Shown here: positions 1-9,156 of the stretch, piece after piece | Numbering within the stretch: position 1 is the first letter of the stretch | Layout of the letters: each line of letters opens with the position of its first letter | NCBI RefSeq assembly: GCF_014645015.1 | Contig: NZ_BMLC01000003.1 | Span: forward strand, 279,083 to 343,082 | DNA: 64,000 bases | Direction: 5' to 3' | Origin: Salinibacterium xinjiangense | GTDB lineage: Bacteria > Actinomycetota > Actinomycetes > Actinomycetales > Microbacteriaceae | Position numbers and translations under genes: made by a program | The notes under the pieces: generated by a model | Database searches by the model: none | What the model saw: the letters and a program-made list of their open reading frames with translations, nothing else | Told to the model about the DNA's origin: nothing

Positions 1-759
1 GCGGGTCGAAGCGAGACGATGATCGGCAACTGGATGAAGTCGCGGCGTAACCGCTCCAGCATGATCGTGGCCACGAAGGTAGGCAAGAACGCTGAGAACC
101 CGGGGCTGAGGGCTCGAGTGTTGACGAGAGCGGTCAATGCGTCTCTCGACAGGCTCGGCGTGCAGCACATCGATCTCCTATACCTGCACATCGACGATAC
201 AGAGGTCGACTTCGAAGAAACCCTTCTCGCCGTCGACGAGCTGATCCGCGCGGGGAAGGTGAGATTCTTTGGGGGATCCGACCACACCGGAAACCGGTTG
301 ATCGAAGCGAGAATTGCCTCGGCTATGGTCGGCGTAGCGCCGATGGTCGCGCTGCAAAACCACTACAACCTCATGCACCGCAGCGAGTACGAAGGCGACC
401 TGGCCCTGGTTGCGGCACAACAGAGGCTTGGCGTGATGCCGAGATTCGCACTGGCCAGCGGATTCCTTACGGGCAAGTACCGCCAGAAATCAGACTTGTC
501 GACGAACCGGCGTGGGGCAGAGGTGGCAAGATATCTCAGCCGCCGTGGTCTCAGGATCCTGTCGACCCTCGATTCGGTGGCCAAAGCACACGACTCGAGC
601 GTCGCATCGGTGGCTTTAGCATGGCTGCTGGTCAAGCCGAACGTCGTCGCGCCTGTGGTCTCAGCCTCACGTCCAGAGCAGGTCGATGATTTCGCGGCGG
701 CGACGAGGCTGCAGCTGTCGCGGCAGCAGGTGAGTGAACTGGACAGGATGTCGAGCTAG
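1..759 (+). CDS. Aldo/keto reductase, C-terminal part (5' end outside window)
   Basis: The reading frame is open from the first base, so the true start lies upstream. The first residues (GRSETMIGNWM, then ATKVG) match the usual middle part of aldo/keto reductases, NAD(P)H-dependent TIM-barrel oxidoreductases of the cytosol. Later landmarks are DLLYLHIDD (strand with the active-site region), AGKVRFFGGSDH, ALQNHYNLMHR and a C-terminal cofactor-binding region around VVSASRPEQVDDF. About 252 residues are visible; full members have about 320, so some 60 to 80 residues are missing. The substrate cannot be told. It is followed at 34 bp by a convergent TetR regulator. Confidence 0.85.
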   Translation, partial: AGRSETMIGNWMKSRRNRSSMIVATKVGKNAENPGLRARVLTRAVNASLDRLGVQHIDLLYLHIDDTEVDFEETLLAVDELIRAGKVRFFGGSDHTGNRLIEARIASAMVGVAPMVALQNHYNLMHRSEYEGDLALVAAQQRLGVMPRFALASGFLTGKYRQKSDLSTNRRGAEVARYLSRRGLRILSTLDSVAKAHDSSVASVALAWLLVKPNVVAPVVSASRPEQVDDFAAATRLQLSRQQVSELDRMSS

Positions 760-792
760 AGCCAGAGCGATCGCGCTCTGCGGCGTGCTTGC

Positions 793-1404
793 CTATGCGC
801 TCTTTGACTCTGCAAGCACACGGTTCGCAATGCGGTGGAGGGCAGCGGATGCCGCGATCGAGTCACCGGCGTATCCGCCGGCGAACGCGCCATCCTTTGT
901 CAGCAACAGTTCGTCGGCTGCGTCTCCCGGCACTGGATGACCCATCCCACGCAGCAGCTCGGCAAGGGTGTCGATGTGCCACTCGCGATGAGCGGTCACA
1001 ATCTTCCGCACAGGATGGTCTGCCTGGGGGAACTCTGCGGCTGCGTTGATGAACGGGCAGCCGCGGAATCCTGGACTGTCGATCTCGGCGATGACCGACG
1101 CGATGAAGTCGCGCAGGGCACGTTCGGGGCTCGGTGCAGCAGCGATGAGGGCCTCCATCGCAGCACGCTCATGTGCGTGGCGATGGGTGATGTACTCAAC
1201 GATCAGGTTGTCTTTGGCCCGGTAGTGCTTGTAGAAGGTGGCCTTCGTCACCGACGAAGCACTGATGATGCGGTCGACACCGACATTCCGGATGCCGTCC
1301 TCGTAGAAGAGCACGTTGACCGTCTCCAGGATGCGGTTTTTCGCCGGAGCGCGCTGTGCAGGTCGAACCAGATCAACAATGTTGATGGCGTCTAAAACCG
1401 TCAC
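793..1404 (-). CDS. TetR/AcrR family transcriptional regulator
   Basis: A 203-residue protein with an N-terminal TetR helix-turn-helix: KNRILETVNVLFYEDGIRNVGVDRI followed by SVTKATFYKHYRAKDNLIVEYI (about residues 22 to 70). The C-terminal half is a ligand/dimer domain with a GFRGCPFINAAAEF segment, typical of one TetR subgroup that controls small detoxification genes. It probably represses its own promoter, because a 24-bp palindrome and two hairpins lie upstream (1443-1565). The neighbouring oxidoreductase is convergent, so co-regulation with it is not obvious. The inducer is unknown. Confidence 0.85.
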   Translation of the reverse strand: MTVLDAINIVDLVRPAQRAPAKNRILETVNVLFYEDGIRNVGVDRIISASSVTKATFYKHYRAKDNLIVEYITHRHAHERAAMEALIAAAPSPERALRDFIASVIAEIDSPGFRGCPFINAAAEFPQADHPVRKIVTAHREWHIDTLAELLRGMGHPVPGDAADELLLTKDGAFAGGYAGDSIAASAALHRIANRVLAESKSA

Positions 1405-1442
1405 AGCGCGACTCCTTAGTGAAATGACCTTTCGGCCATGTC

Positions 1443-1501
1443 ATCGTCGCTACGGGCATAGCGACGATAATGCACGACCGCTGTCGGGGTAGCGGTCGTG
1501 C
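1443..1501 (-). other. Two tandem perfect hairpins in the tetR leader
   Basis: Two inverted repeats sit one after the other: ATCGTCGCTA at 1443-1452 pairs with 1459-1468 (10 bp, 6-nt loop), and GCACGACCGCT at 1472-1482 pairs with 1491-1501 (11 bp, 8-nt loop). Both are perfect. They lie between the TetR start (1404) and the palindrome at 1542-1565. They lack a clear T-run, so they may be leader structures or protein sites rather than terminators. Confidence 0.6.
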
Positions 1502-1541
1502 GCAGGCTTCGGGTGCCTGCGATATACCGTAGCAGAATGAG

Positions 1542-1565
1542 GACAGACAGACCAGTCTGTTTGTC
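1542..1565. promoter_or_regulatory. Probable TetR operator (24-bp palindrome)
   Basis: GACAGACAGACC / AGTCTGTTTGTC: the two 12-bp halves match at 10 of 12 positions as a palindrome, the usual form of a TetR-family operator. It lies 138 bp upstream of the TetR start on one side and 85 bp upstream of the M16 peptidase start on the other, so it could control either or both. Confidence 0.65.
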
Positions 1566-1649
1566 CGCTTTTTATGGCCCCAATTGACGGGCCAACACGC
1601 AAAGCTGAGGTCAAGACAGATGTAGGGCCCCATGACGTAGGCTCGGACG

Positions 1650-3014
1650 GTGATTAACGGTGCTGTGTCTCTTCCGCTCGACCTTGCTCAACTTTCTTTC
1701 ACCGCATCAGGCGAGGCACTCGTGCGTCGCACTGTGCTTCCCAGCGGCGTGCGGATCCTGAGCGAATCGGTACCGGGCTCACGCAGTTCCACCATCGGAT
1801 ACTGGGTGGCCGTCGGGTCACGAGACGAGCTGCCGGAGACCTACGGTTCGACCCACTTCCTGGAACACCTGCTGTTCAAGGGAACTCCCACTCGCACCGC
1901 GCTCGATATCGCCGTCGCGTTCGATTCGGTCGGTGGCGAGCACAATGCGATGACGGCGAAGGAATACACCTGCTACTACGCCAAGGTGCAGGATCGCGAC
2001 CTCGATATGGCCATCGACGTGCTGGCCGACATGTTCACATCGTCGGTGATCGACTCGCAGGAATTCGAGACCGAACGCGGCGTCATCCTCGAAGAGCTCG
2101 CCATGGCAGACGACGATCCGTCGGACGTCGCGAGCGAGCGGTTCTTCGAGGCCGTACTGGGCGATCATCCCCTCGGACGGCCGATTGGCGGCAGTCCCGC
2201 GACGATCGGCGCCGTTTCGCGCGAGGCCGTGTGGAAGCATTACCGCGCAAACTACCGTGCGCAGGATTTGGTGATCACCGTTGCGGGCGCCGTCGATCAC
2301 GACCAACTCGTCTCACGGGTCGTGACTGCCCTCGAACGAGCGGACTGGGATCTCTCTGCGGAGGCCGCGCCGGTTCCACGGCGCACCTCCGCTCACGAGT
2401 TGATCGAGCGCGGTAGCCCGCTCGTGGTGGTCAAGCGACCGATCGAACAGGCCAACATCCTCCTCGGCGTCGCCGGGTTGGCTGCCGCCGACGAACGTCG
2501 CGCGACCCTCTCGGTGATGAACGCGATCTTTGGCGGCGGGATGTCGAGTCGGCTTTTCCAGGAGATCCGGGAGAAGCGCGGACTGGCATATTCGGTCTAC
2601 TCCTTCGCCCCGAGCTACTCGGACGCCGGGCTCTACGGCATTTATGCCGGATGCTCGCCCGCGAAGGCTCCCCAGGTCGCCGAGCTGATGGTCACGGAGT
2701 TCGAGCGCCTCGCTGAGGATGGGGTCACCAGCGACGAGATGGGCCGCGCTATCGGCCAGTTGAGCGGGGCATCCGCTCTGGCCCTCGAAGATTCAGATAC
2801 CCGGATGTCGCGACTGGGCCGCAGCGAGCTCACGCTCGGTGAATTCGTCGACCTGGACGAGTCGCTCAGGCGGCTGTCCCTGGTGACCGCTGGCGCCGTG
2901 CAGCAGCTCGCGGCAGAGCTGGCGGCGCGGCCCATGTCGGTTGCCGCGGTCGGCACGCTGGATGACGAGGCCCTATCGGGAGTTCGCGCCTTACAGTTCA
3001 CCGCCAGCACGTAG
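1650..3014 (+). CDS. M16 family zinc metallopeptidase
   Basis: A 454-residue cytosolic peptidase of the insulinase/mitochondrial processing peptidase family. The inverted zinc motif HFLEH is at residues 69-73 and the third ligand glutamate is in the downstream TERGVILEEL helix. The second half has the inactive partner domain, with the GGGMSSRLFQEIREKRGLAYSV signature. Length fits the single-chain bacterial members. The start is a GTG at 1650. In actinobacteria such genes usually follow pnp; here the upstream neighbour is the divergent TetR gene. Natural substrates of this group are not well defined. Confidence 0.93.
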   Translation: MINGAVSLPLDLAQLSFTASGEALVRRTVLPSGVRILSESVPGSRSSTIGYWVAVGSRDELPETYGSTHFLEHLLFKGTPTRTALDIAVAFDSVGGEHNAMTAKEYTCYYAKVQDRDLDMAIDVLADMFTSSVIDSQEFETERGVILEELAMADDDPSDVASERFFEAVLGDHPLGRPIGGSPATIGAVSREAVWKHYRANYRAQDLVITVAGAVDHDQLVSRVVTALERADWDLSAEAAPVPRRTSAHELIERGSPLVVVKRPIEQANILLGVAGLAAADERRATLSVMNAIFGGGMSSRLFQEIREKRGLAYSVYSFAPSYSDAGLYGIYAGCSPAKAPQVAELMVTEFERLAEDGVTSDEMGRAIGQLSGASALALEDSDTRMSRLGRSELTLGEFVDLDESLRRLSLVTAGAVQQLAAELAARPMSVAAVGTLDDEALSGVRALQFTAST

Positions 3015-3031
3015 GAAACCAGGTATCACTC

Positions 3032-3634
3032 ATGGCCCATTACATCTACCTCGTTCGCCACGGCGAGCAGCAGGATGCCGAGCACGGATTGCCGGACGGT
3101 CCGCTTTCCGGCAAAGGCACTCGCCAGGCTCGAGCGATCGCCGAGCGACTCGGCGGTGTGCCCTTCACCCGCGCGTGGCACTCGCCTCTGCAACGCGCGG
3201 AGGAGACCGCGAAGATCATGACGGAGAGGATGCCGGCCCTCGAGTCCCAGCCGAGCGCACTGCTCATGGATTGCATCCCTTCCGGACCCACCAACGACAT
3301 GCCGCACTCGTTCGAGTCGTTCTTCCGGTCCGTCACACCGGCAGAGATCGAGGCAGGCGAGGCCCAGATGTCAGACGCGGTTTCCGAGTTCCTGGCCCCG
3401 GCCCGCGACGACCAGCACGACCTGCTGATCACTCACAATTTCGTCATTGCCTGGTTCGTGCGTGAGGTCTTCGGTGCCCCAACCTGGCGCTGGCTCGGCA
3501 TCAACCAGGCCAATTGCGGGCTGACGATCATCCGGGTCCGAAGTGCGAAGCCGCCGGTTCTCGTCACGCACAACGATCTCGGTCACCTTCCGGTGGAACT
3601 CCGCACCGGCATGCCCGACCTGCAGTCCTTCTAG
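3032..3634 (+). CDS. Histidine phosphatase superfamily (phosphoglycerate mutase-like) protein
   Basis: A 200-residue protein with the phosphohistidine motif LVRHGEQ at about residues 7-13, the LSGKGTRQARAIAERL helix and the HSPLQRAEETAKI segment. A late LITHNFVI supplies the second catalytic histidine. These enzymes transfer phosphate through a histidine intermediate; the substrate is not visible here. It starts 17 bp after the M16 gene and is likely cotranscribed with it. Its stop codon overlaps that of the convergent acetyltransferase gene. Confidence 0.88.
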   Translation: MAHYIYLVRHGEQQDAEHGLPDGPLSGKGTRQARAIAERLGGVPFTRAWHSPLQRAEETAKIMTERMPALESQPSALLMDCIPSGPTNDMPHSFESFFRSVTPAEIEAGEAQMSDAVSEFLAPARDDQHDLLITHNFVIAWFVREVFGAPTWRWLGINQANCGLTIIRVRSAKPPVLVTHNDLGHLPVELRTGMPDLQSF

Positions 3635-4092
3635 GTCGACAACGACTTCGAGTACCAGTTTGTGGCATTGGGATTGTCGTTGTACGGCTCGATATCGGCG
3701 AACCCACTCGATCGGTAGAGGCCACCGGCGGCCGCGAGGCTCGAATTCGTGTCGAGCACAAGTTCGGTTGCGCCCAGCCCGATGGCCCGTCGTTCGAGCT
3801 CGACCAGCAGTGCCCGCCCGCGACCCTGGCCCTGGGCCAGCGGCTGAAGCCAGAGGTGCTTGACCTCGAATCGCCCCTGGCCCAGCGAGCGGATGCCCCC
3901 GCAACCGACCGGCGTGCCATCCCGTTCCACGACCAGGAACGCGCCGTGAGGTGGTGTGAAGTCGTCCGGCGCAGGGAAGGTGGTCACGTAGCCATCGGCC
4001 TGTGGGAAGCTGAGCACCCGGTACGCGAAGTATTCGGCGAGCAGGTTGTGTGCGGTGGCATCCGAAACCGCTGTGTCGACGAAGGTGTGCAT
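3631..4092 (-). CDS. GNAT family N-acetyltransferase
   Basis: 153 residues with the acetyl-CoA binding core: FEVKHLWLQPLAQGQGRGRALLVELERRA contains the Q/R-x-x-G-x-G/A loop (QGQGRGRA). The following TELVLDTNSSLAAAGGLYRSSGF is the typical motif B region. It transfers an acetyl group from acetyl-CoA to an unknown amine. It is convergent with the phosphatase (4-bp overlap) and divergent from dapB. Confidence 0.85.
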   Translation of the reverse strand: MHTFVDTAVSDATAHNLLAEYFAYRVLSFPQADGYVTTFPAPDDFTPPHGAFLVVERDGTPVGCGGIRSLGQGRFEVKHLWLQPLAQGQGRGRALLVELERRAIGLGATELVLDTNSSLAAAGGLYRSSGFADIEPYNDNPNATNWYSKSLST

Positions 4093-4155
4093 GGTTTCGA
4101 GCGTAGAACCTTCCGTCGTCGATCGCCCTCTGGGCCAGCTTGGTAGATTGTGACG

Positions 4156-4923
4156 ATGACAACCACAGTCGCCGTCGTCGGCGCCACGGGCAAAATGGGC
4201 AGGCTCGCCACTCGCATCATCGAAGAGTCCGACGAATTCGAACTGGTAGCGACGATTGGGCGATCGGGTGACCTGAGCGAGATGCTCGGCGCGGATATCG
4301 TCATGGATGTGACGATCCCGGCCGTCTCACAGGGGGTCGTCGACTATGCCGTCGCCCATGGGATCAACGTGCTCGTGGGCACGTCCGGTTGGTCGAGCGA
4401 GCGTATCGCCGTGCTGGAGCGCACGGTCGCAGCAACGCCGGACCGTGGAGTGATCATCGTCCCGAATTTCTCCATCGGTTCGGTGCTGGCCACTTCTTTT
4501 GCGGCCATGGCCTCACGTTTCTTCGACTCGATAGAGATCATCGAGGCCCACCATGCCTCCAAGATCGATTCGCCCTCGGGTACGGCCGTACGAACGGCCG
4601 AACTGATGGGAGCGGCTCGGGGGGAACTCGGGCCGGTTGTCGCCCCGCACGTAGACCAGCGTGCACGCGGCCAGCAGGTGTCGAGCATCCCGATCCACAG
4701 CCTGAGAATGCAGGGGATCGTCGCAAAGCAGGAGGTGATCTTCGGTGGCAACGGCGAGGTGCTCACCATCAGCCACGACACCCTCGCCCCGAGCGCGTAT
4801 GAGGCGGGGATACTGCTCGGCCTGCGTGCGGCTCGCGCAGCCCGGGGGGTTGTCGTCGGTCTCGATAAGCTCATCGACCTCGGGCTCGACTCCGGACGCG
4901 CCGCGCGCAGCACGAGCGTATGA
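4156..4923 (+). CDS. dapB: 4-hydroxy-tetrahydrodipicolinate reductase
   Basis: The enzyme reduces hydroxytetrahydrodipicolinate with NAD(P)H in the diaminopimelate/lysine pathway. The Rossmann motif VVGATGKMGR is at the N terminus and the substrate motif EAHHASKIDSPSGTA (catalytic His and Lys) lies in the C-terminal domain. Length of 255 residues fits. The ATG at 4156 is preferred; a GTG six bases upstream is possible. The stop overlaps the next start as ATGA. dapA and dapF of the same pathway lie at 9.2 and 25.6 kb. Confidence 0.95.
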   Translation: MTTTVAVVGATGKMGRLATRIIEESDEFELVATIGRSGDLSEMLGADIVMDVTIPAVSQGVVDYAVAHGINVLVGTSGWSSERIAVLERTVAATPDRGVIIVPNFSIGSVLATSFAAMASRFFDSIEIIEAHHASKIDSPSGTAVRTAELMGAARGELGPVVAPHVDQRARGQQVSSIPIHSLRMQGIVAKQEVIFGGNGEVLTISHDTLAPSAYEAGILLGLRAARAARGVVVGLDKLIDLGLDSGRAARSTSV

Positions 4924-5366
4924 AGGCCCGCATCGCGACCATCGTGATGGCGGCGCTGCTGGTGCTCTACCTGGTCTTCGTCACCAACTACGCGATCCTG
5001 CTGATCACCTCTGTCCAGCCACTCGCGAAGGTGATGGGGTTCGCGTTGATCGTGCTCCCGTTTATCGGGGGATGGGTGTTGGTGGCTGACCTCCTGTTCG
5101 TGGTCAGGGGTGAGCGGCTCCTGGCGAAGCTCCGCAGTGAGGGCGGGCTGCCCGTTGACAACCTCCCGCGGCTGCCGAGTGGTCGGGCCGATCCGATTGC
5201 GGCAGACGCCGAATTTCCGGTTTACCAGGCCGAAGTCGAGGCAGCTCCCGAATCCTGGCGGGCGTGGCTACGGCTCGGGCTGGCCTATGACGCCAGTGGC
5301 GACCGCCGCAGGGCACGCTGGGCGACCAGGCGAGCTATCTCACTCCACCGATCCGCCGACGCCTGA
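4920..5366 (+). CDS. Small membrane protein with tetratricopeptide-like tail
   Basis: 148 residues. Two hydrophobic segments (about residues 6-30 and 40-60) are followed by a cytosolic part ending in ESWRAWLRLGLAYDASGDRRRARWATRRAI, which reads as one TPR-like helix pair. It overlaps dapB by 4 bp and is likely translated with it. Such proteins follow dapB in related actinobacteria, but the role is unknown. Just downstream (from about 5369) is a short run of CCCAG units. Confidence 0.75.
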   Translation: MKARIATIVMAALLVLYLVFVTNYAILLITSVQPLAKVMGFALIVLPFIGGWVLVADLLFVVRGERLLAKLRSEGGLPVDNLPRLPSGRADPIAADAEFPVYQAEVEAAPESWRAWLRLGLAYDASGDRRRARWATRRAISLHRSADA

Positions 5367-5395
5367 GCCCAGCCCAGCCCAGCCCAGCCTGAGCC

Positions 5396-6286
5396 TCAGC
5401 TGAGCGAATCAACCAGCTCACGCAGCGCAACCTGAACCGTCTCGTGGCGGAACTCGAAACCATCATCGAGCAGCCTCTGCGGAACGACCTTCTCACTGTT
5501 CAGGAGCAGGTCGTTACCCGCATCGCCCAGCACGTCGAGGGCGAATTTCGGCACTGCCAACTTGTGCCAGCGGTGCATCGCGTCGGCGAGGCCGTCCGTA
5601 ATCTCCCGTGATGTCGCCGGGGTCGGTCCGGCGAGGTTGACAACGCCATCGAGATCAGAGGTGAGCAGGTGCCGAATTGCGGCCGCCTCATCGTGCAGCG
5701 AGATCCAGGGCCAATTCTGTTCCCCGTTGCCGAAGGTAGTCGCCAGGCCCAGCCTGGTGAGGGGGATGAGCGGGGTGAACGCGCCGCCGTTGCCGACGAC
5801 CACACCGGTGCGCAACATCACCACCCTGGTCGGCTTGGGGGTGAGCCTGGCCGCCTGCTCCCACGCCTCGACGACGTCACTCAGAAACCCCGCTCCCTTC
5901 GGCGATGATTCGGTAAGCGCTACACCCGGCTGGTCACCGAAATATCCGACGGCAGAGCCATTGAGAAAGATGGAGGGCGGGGTGGGTGAGCGCTCGATGG
6001 CCTCGGCGATGGTCTGCGTGCCGTTGACGCGCGAGTAAAGGATCTGGCGTTTATAGCTCGCCGTCCAGGGGATCCGGCCCGTTGTCGCCCCGGCGAGGTT
6101 GATGACGGCATCGGCCGAGTCGATGGCTCGTGGATCTACTGTCAGCTCCGAGGGCATCCAGAGGTACTCTGTGCTCGATTCAGGAGCCGACCTTACGAGT
6201 CTGGTGATGGTGTGACCATCGACCTCGAGCTGTCGTACGAGTTCGGTCCCGATGAATCCGGATGCTCCGGCAATGAGTATTCGCAT
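5396..6286 (-). CDS. TIGR01777-type NAD(P)-dependent epimerase
   Basis: 296 residues of the extended short-chain dehydrogenase fold. GASGFIGTEL (residues about 7-16) binds NAD(P); then come DAVINLAGA, the IFLNGSAVGYFGD segment and VVMLRTGVVVGNGG. The C terminus has the small DUF1731-type tail (KVVPQRLLDDGFEFRHETVQVALRELV), which marks this subfamily. The substrate is unknown. The gene is read in the same direction as the OsmC gene, 11 bp downstream of it. Confidence 0.9.
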   Translation of the reverse strand: MRILIAGASGFIGTELVRQLEVDGHTITRLVRSAPESSTEYLWMPSELTVDPRAIDSADAVINLAGATTGRIPWTASYKRQILYSRVNGTQTIAEAIERSPTPPSIFLNGSAVGYFGDQPGVALTESSPKGAGFLSDVVEAWEQAARLTPKPTRVVMLRTGVVVGNGGAFTPLIPLTRLGLATTFGNGEQNWPWISLHDEAAAIRHLLTSDLDGVVNLAGPTPATSREITDGLADAMHRWHKLAVPKFALDVLGDAGNDLLLNSEKVVPQRLLDDGFEFRHETVQVALRELVDSLS

Positions 6287-6297
6287 GTCGGCGCCGC

Positions 6298-6723
6298 TCA
6301 GGCGAGGCTTGCTTCGAGGGTGATGGGGATGCCACTCAGGGCTCGTGACACTGGGCAGTTCTGTTTCACGTCTTCCGCCAGCTTCTGGAAGTCGGCATCG
6401 CTGATCCCCGCAACTTTCGCGCTGACCAGGAGGTGGCTGCCCGTGATTCCCTGGGTCGGGTCGAATGTGACAGCCGCGGTGACCTGAAGGCTCTCAGCAG
6501 GCGTGCCGTTGCTCGCGAGGCCGTTGGTGAACGCCATCGAGAAGCACGCGGAGTGGGCCGCACCGAGCAGTTCTTCTGGATTGGTTTTACCTGACGCGCC
6601 AGCCGAACGGGCTGCCCAGCTGACGGGGAATTCGGCAACGTCGGATGAGTCGAGGGATGTCGTCCCCGTGCCGCTCATGAGGTCGCCAAACCACAGGGTG
6701 GTTGCTTCGCTTGTTACGGGCAT
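6298..6723 (-). CDS. OsmC family peroxiredoxin-like protein
   Basis: 141 residues with the two catalytic cysteines of OsmC/Ohr hydroperoxide reductases: AAHSACFSMAF and VKQNCPVSRAL. The family reduces organic hydroperoxides in the cytosol. The ATG at 6723 is chosen because GAAAGG lies just upstream; a longer reading is open but has no support. It forms a redox group with the thioredoxin-like and DUF4395 genes upstream on the same strand. Confidence 0.92.
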   Translation of the reverse strand: MPVTSEATTLWFGDLMSGTGTTSLDSSDVAEFPVSWAARSAGASGKTNPEELLGAAHSACFSMAFTNGLASNGTPAESLQVTAAVTFDPTQGITGSHLLVSAKVAGISDADFQKLAEDVKQNCPVSRALSGIPITLEASLA

Positions 6724-6761
6724 TGCTGAACCTTTCGTCACATCCAGACTATGCGCGCAGG

Positions 6762-7277
6762 TCAGGCGGCGGCACCCCTTGCGTTCCTGACCCTGAGAAT
6801 CAGCACGTAGAACTGGCATCCGAGGCAGAACGCGAAGACGGAGTTCAGGAAGGCGGCGATGAAAGCCGCACTCGCTGCGATGACGAGGGCGAACGGCACT
6901 CCTGCCAGGTGCAGGATGATGCCGGCCAGGGTAATCACGAATCCGACGCCCTGCGCGAAGGTGGGCGCGGCGGCGTCTTCGAGTTCTCGAGGCGGGTCGA
7001 GCCGGGGCCTCACCAGGACACGGAAGAGAGCGCCGTAGGGGTGGCGTTGAACTCCCGCACCGGCTCCCCAGGCGAATAGGGCACTGATCGCGACGAACAG
7101 GATGAAGCCAGGGGTGGCAGCACGCTGCCCCAGGGTGCCCACTGACGGGGCGGCGAGGGACAGCGCGATCACGACCAGCAGAAGCACTGCAGTGATCCCG
7201 GCGCCGAATCGCGGGCTTCGCGGGTCGATCGACGTCGAACCTGTCCGGGATCGGAGCGTCGCGGGGCTCGTCGTCAT
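6762..7277 (-). CDS. DUF4395 family membrane protein
   Basis: 171 residues with about four hydrophobic helices ([67 protein letters not shown]). The signature is [11 protein letters not shown] near the start and the FCLGCQFY cysteine pair near the end, as in DUF4395. The start overlaps the thioredoxin stop by 4 bp. A membrane redox partner role is plausible given that neighbour, but is not shown by sequence. Confidence 0.85.
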   Translation of the reverse strand: MTTSPATLRSRTGSTSIDPRSPRFGAGITAVLLLVVIALSLAAPSVGTLGQRAATPGFILFVAISALFAWGAGAGVQRHPYGALFRVLVRPRLDPPRELEDAAAPTFAQGVGFVITLAGIILHLAGVPFALVIAASAAFIAAFLNSVFAFCLGCQFYVLILRVRNARGAAA

Positions 7278-7702
7278 GCTGTCACCAGGATGCCGTCGAT
7301 CTCAGCTACGACAGCTTCGCGCTTCAGCGCGCCACCGATGCGTGCCCGAACCACCCCGTCCCGGTCCAGGATGAACGTGGTCGGGGTCTGCGCGATATGG
7401 AACTGCGACGCGAGCTCCGGTCGCTGGCTGAGGTCGATCTCGACGTGGTCAACTCCGTTCCGTTGACCGGCGATGGAACTGAGCACGACATGGGTCGCCC
7501 TGCAGGCAGCGCAGAGCGGGCTGGAGAATTGCAGGAGGGTGACGCCGGACGCCAAGAGATCTGCGCCGAGCACCTGTGCCGAGACGACAGTCTCGCTTGT
7601 GGAGTGACGGACCCGTCCCTGGGCCCTGCGCCATACGAGACCTGCAGCTGTGGCGACGGTGACGAGACCGATAAGGATCGCTGCGATCAGGAGAGGATTC
7701 AT
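7274..7702 (-). CDS. Membrane-anchored thioredoxin-like protein
   Basis: 142 residues: an N-terminal membrane helix ([21 protein letters not shown]) and a thioredoxin fold with active site [12 protein letters not shown] (CAAC instead of CGPC), cis-proline segment QTPTTFI and VRARIGG. It probably acts outside the membrane or at its face as a thiol oxidoreductase. It is the first gene of a three-gene group with DUF4395 (ATGA overlap) and OsmC. Partner proteins are unknown. Confidence 0.87.
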   Translation of the reverse strand: MNPLLIAAILIGLVTVATAAGLVWRRAQGRVRHSTSETVVSAQVLGADLLASGVTLLQFSSPLCAACRATHVVLSSIAGQRNGVDHVEIDLSQRPELASQFHIAQTPTTFILDRDGVVRARIGGALKREAVVAEIDGILVTA

Positions 7703-7810
7703 AATGTCAACGCTAAGCCTGCGCTATGTGCTGATCCTGAGTGTTGCCGACTGTTACGCGGTGGCAGCCGGTGCGGTGCACTGCCGGTGCGGCGCAGTAC
7801 CATCGAGGCG

Positions 7811-8620
7811 ATGAACTCAACGATCGCTACCCCGTACGAAGACCTGCTGCGTGACACCCTCGCCACTGGCGTGCATAAAGGGGATCGCACCGGCACAGGC
7901 ACCCGAAGCGTGTTCGGCCGCCAGCTTCGCTACAACCTCGCTGACGGGTTCCCACTCATCACCACCAAGCGCGTGCACTTCAAGTCGATCGCCTACGAGC
8001 TGTTGTGGTTCCTGCGTGGCGAGAGCAATGTGGGTTGGCTGCGCGAAAACGGGGTGACGATCTGGGACGAGTGGGCGGATGCTGCGGGCGAACTGGGCCC
8101 GGTCTATGGCGTGCAGTGGCGCTCCTGGCCCACCCCCAGCGGCGAGCAGATCGATCAGATCTCCGACGTGATCGAGGCGATCCGGTCGAATCCGGATTCC
8201 CGCAGGCTCATCGTTTCGGCGTGGAATCCGGCCGACATCCCCGACATGGCCCTGGCGCCCTGTCACGCGCTGTTCCAGTTCTACGTCGCTGACGGCAAGC
8301 TGTCGTGCCAGTTGTACCAGCGCAGCGCCGACCTCTTTCTGGGCGTACCGTTCAACATCGCGAGCTACGCGCTGCTCACCCATCTCGTGGCAGCGCAGGT
8401 GGGGCTCGAGGTCGGCGATTTCGTGTGGACCGGCGGGGATTGTCACATCTACGACAATCATGTCGACCAGGTGACAGAGCAGCTCAGCCGTGATCCTTTC
8501 CCGCTGCCGACGCTGGAGATCACGACCCAGCGCGACAGCATCTTCGACTACGAATTCGGTGATGTCGCCATCGACAACTATCAGCACCACCCGGCGATTC
8601 GCGGCGCTGTAGCGGTATGA
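7811..8620 (+). CDS. thyA: Thymidylate synthase
   Basis: Makes dTMP from dUMP with methylene-tetrahydrofolate. The 269-residue length, the RTGTGT phosphate loop, the active-site [10 protein letters not shown] with Cys151, and [20 protein letters not shown] with the dUMP-binding residues are all present. The reading frame is open further upstream, but that part is antisense to the thioredoxin gene, so the ATG at 7811 is used. It overlaps dfrA as ATGA, which fits their linked folate chemistry. Confidence 0.97.
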   Translation: MNSTIATPYEDLLRDTLATGVHKGDRTGTGTRSVFGRQLRYNLADGFPLITTKRVHFKSIAYELLWFLRGESNVGWLRENGVTIWDEWADAAGELGPVYGVQWRSWPTPSGEQIDQISDVIEAIRSNPDSRRLIVSAWNPADIPDMALAPCHALFQFYVADGKLSCQLYQRSADLFLGVPFNIASYALLTHLVAAQVGLEVGDFVWTGGDCHIYDNHVDQVTEQLSRDPFPLPTLEITTQRDSIFDYEFGDVAIDNYQHHPAIRGAVAV

Positions 8621-9147
8621 CCGGATCGAACGTGCCGGAACTGGCCATGATCTGGGCGCAGGCGCGCGGCGGAATCATCGGCAGTAACGGCTCCATGCCC
8701 TGGCATGTGCCGGAGGATCTCGCGCACTTCAAGGCACTCACCGACGGCAGCCCGGTGCTTATGGGCCGCAAGACCTGGGATTCGCTTCCTCCACGGTTCC
8801 GCCCGCTCGAGGGTCGACGCAACATCGTGATCACTCGTGATCATGAATGGCGGGCCGACGGCGCTGAGGTAGTCCACTCGGCACAGGGTGCTGTCGACCT
8901 GGCGACGGTGGGAGATCCCCGCACGGTCTGGATCACCGGTGGCGCGACGCTCTACTCCCAGCTGCTGGGGTCAGCCGATCGGCTGGAAGTGACGGAGATC
9001 GACGCAGATATCCCGGGCGATACAGTCGCGCCAACCCTCTCCCCGGAGTGGACGGTAGTCGCCGCCGATCCGGTCGATGGCTGGCACCTGTCACGCAAAG
9101 GGCTCGACTACCGTTTCCTGACCTACCGACGAACCGACACCCGATAG
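8617..9147 (+). CDS. dfrA: Dihydrofolate reductase
   Basis: 176 residues. It regenerates tetrahydrofolate used up by thymidylate synthase. Landmarks are [31 protein letters not shown] (substrate loop and Asp/Glu site), [25 protein letters not shown] (NADPH binding) and the WITGGATLY strand. The start overlaps thyA. dapA follows after 9 bp, so thyA-dfrA-dapA are probably one operon. Confidence 0.95.
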   Translation: MTGSNVPELAMIWAQARGGIIGSNGSMPWHVPEDLAHFKALTDGSPVLMGRKTWDSLPPRFRPLEGRRNIVITRDHEWRADGAEVVHSAQGAVDLATVGDPRTVWITGGATLYSQLLGSADRLEVTEIDADIPGDTVAPTLSPEWTVVAADPVDGWHLSRKGLDYRFLTYRRTDTR

Positions 9148-9156
9148 CCTGTACAT

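Noticed and set aside
5369..5394. CCCAG tandem run after the gene at 4920
   Set aside because: Only about four 5-bp units; too short to call a meaningful repeat.
7397..7810. N-terminal extension of thymidylate synthase
   Set aside because: This part is antisense to the thioredoxin gene and unlike any thymidylate synthase; ATG 7811 gives the normal start.
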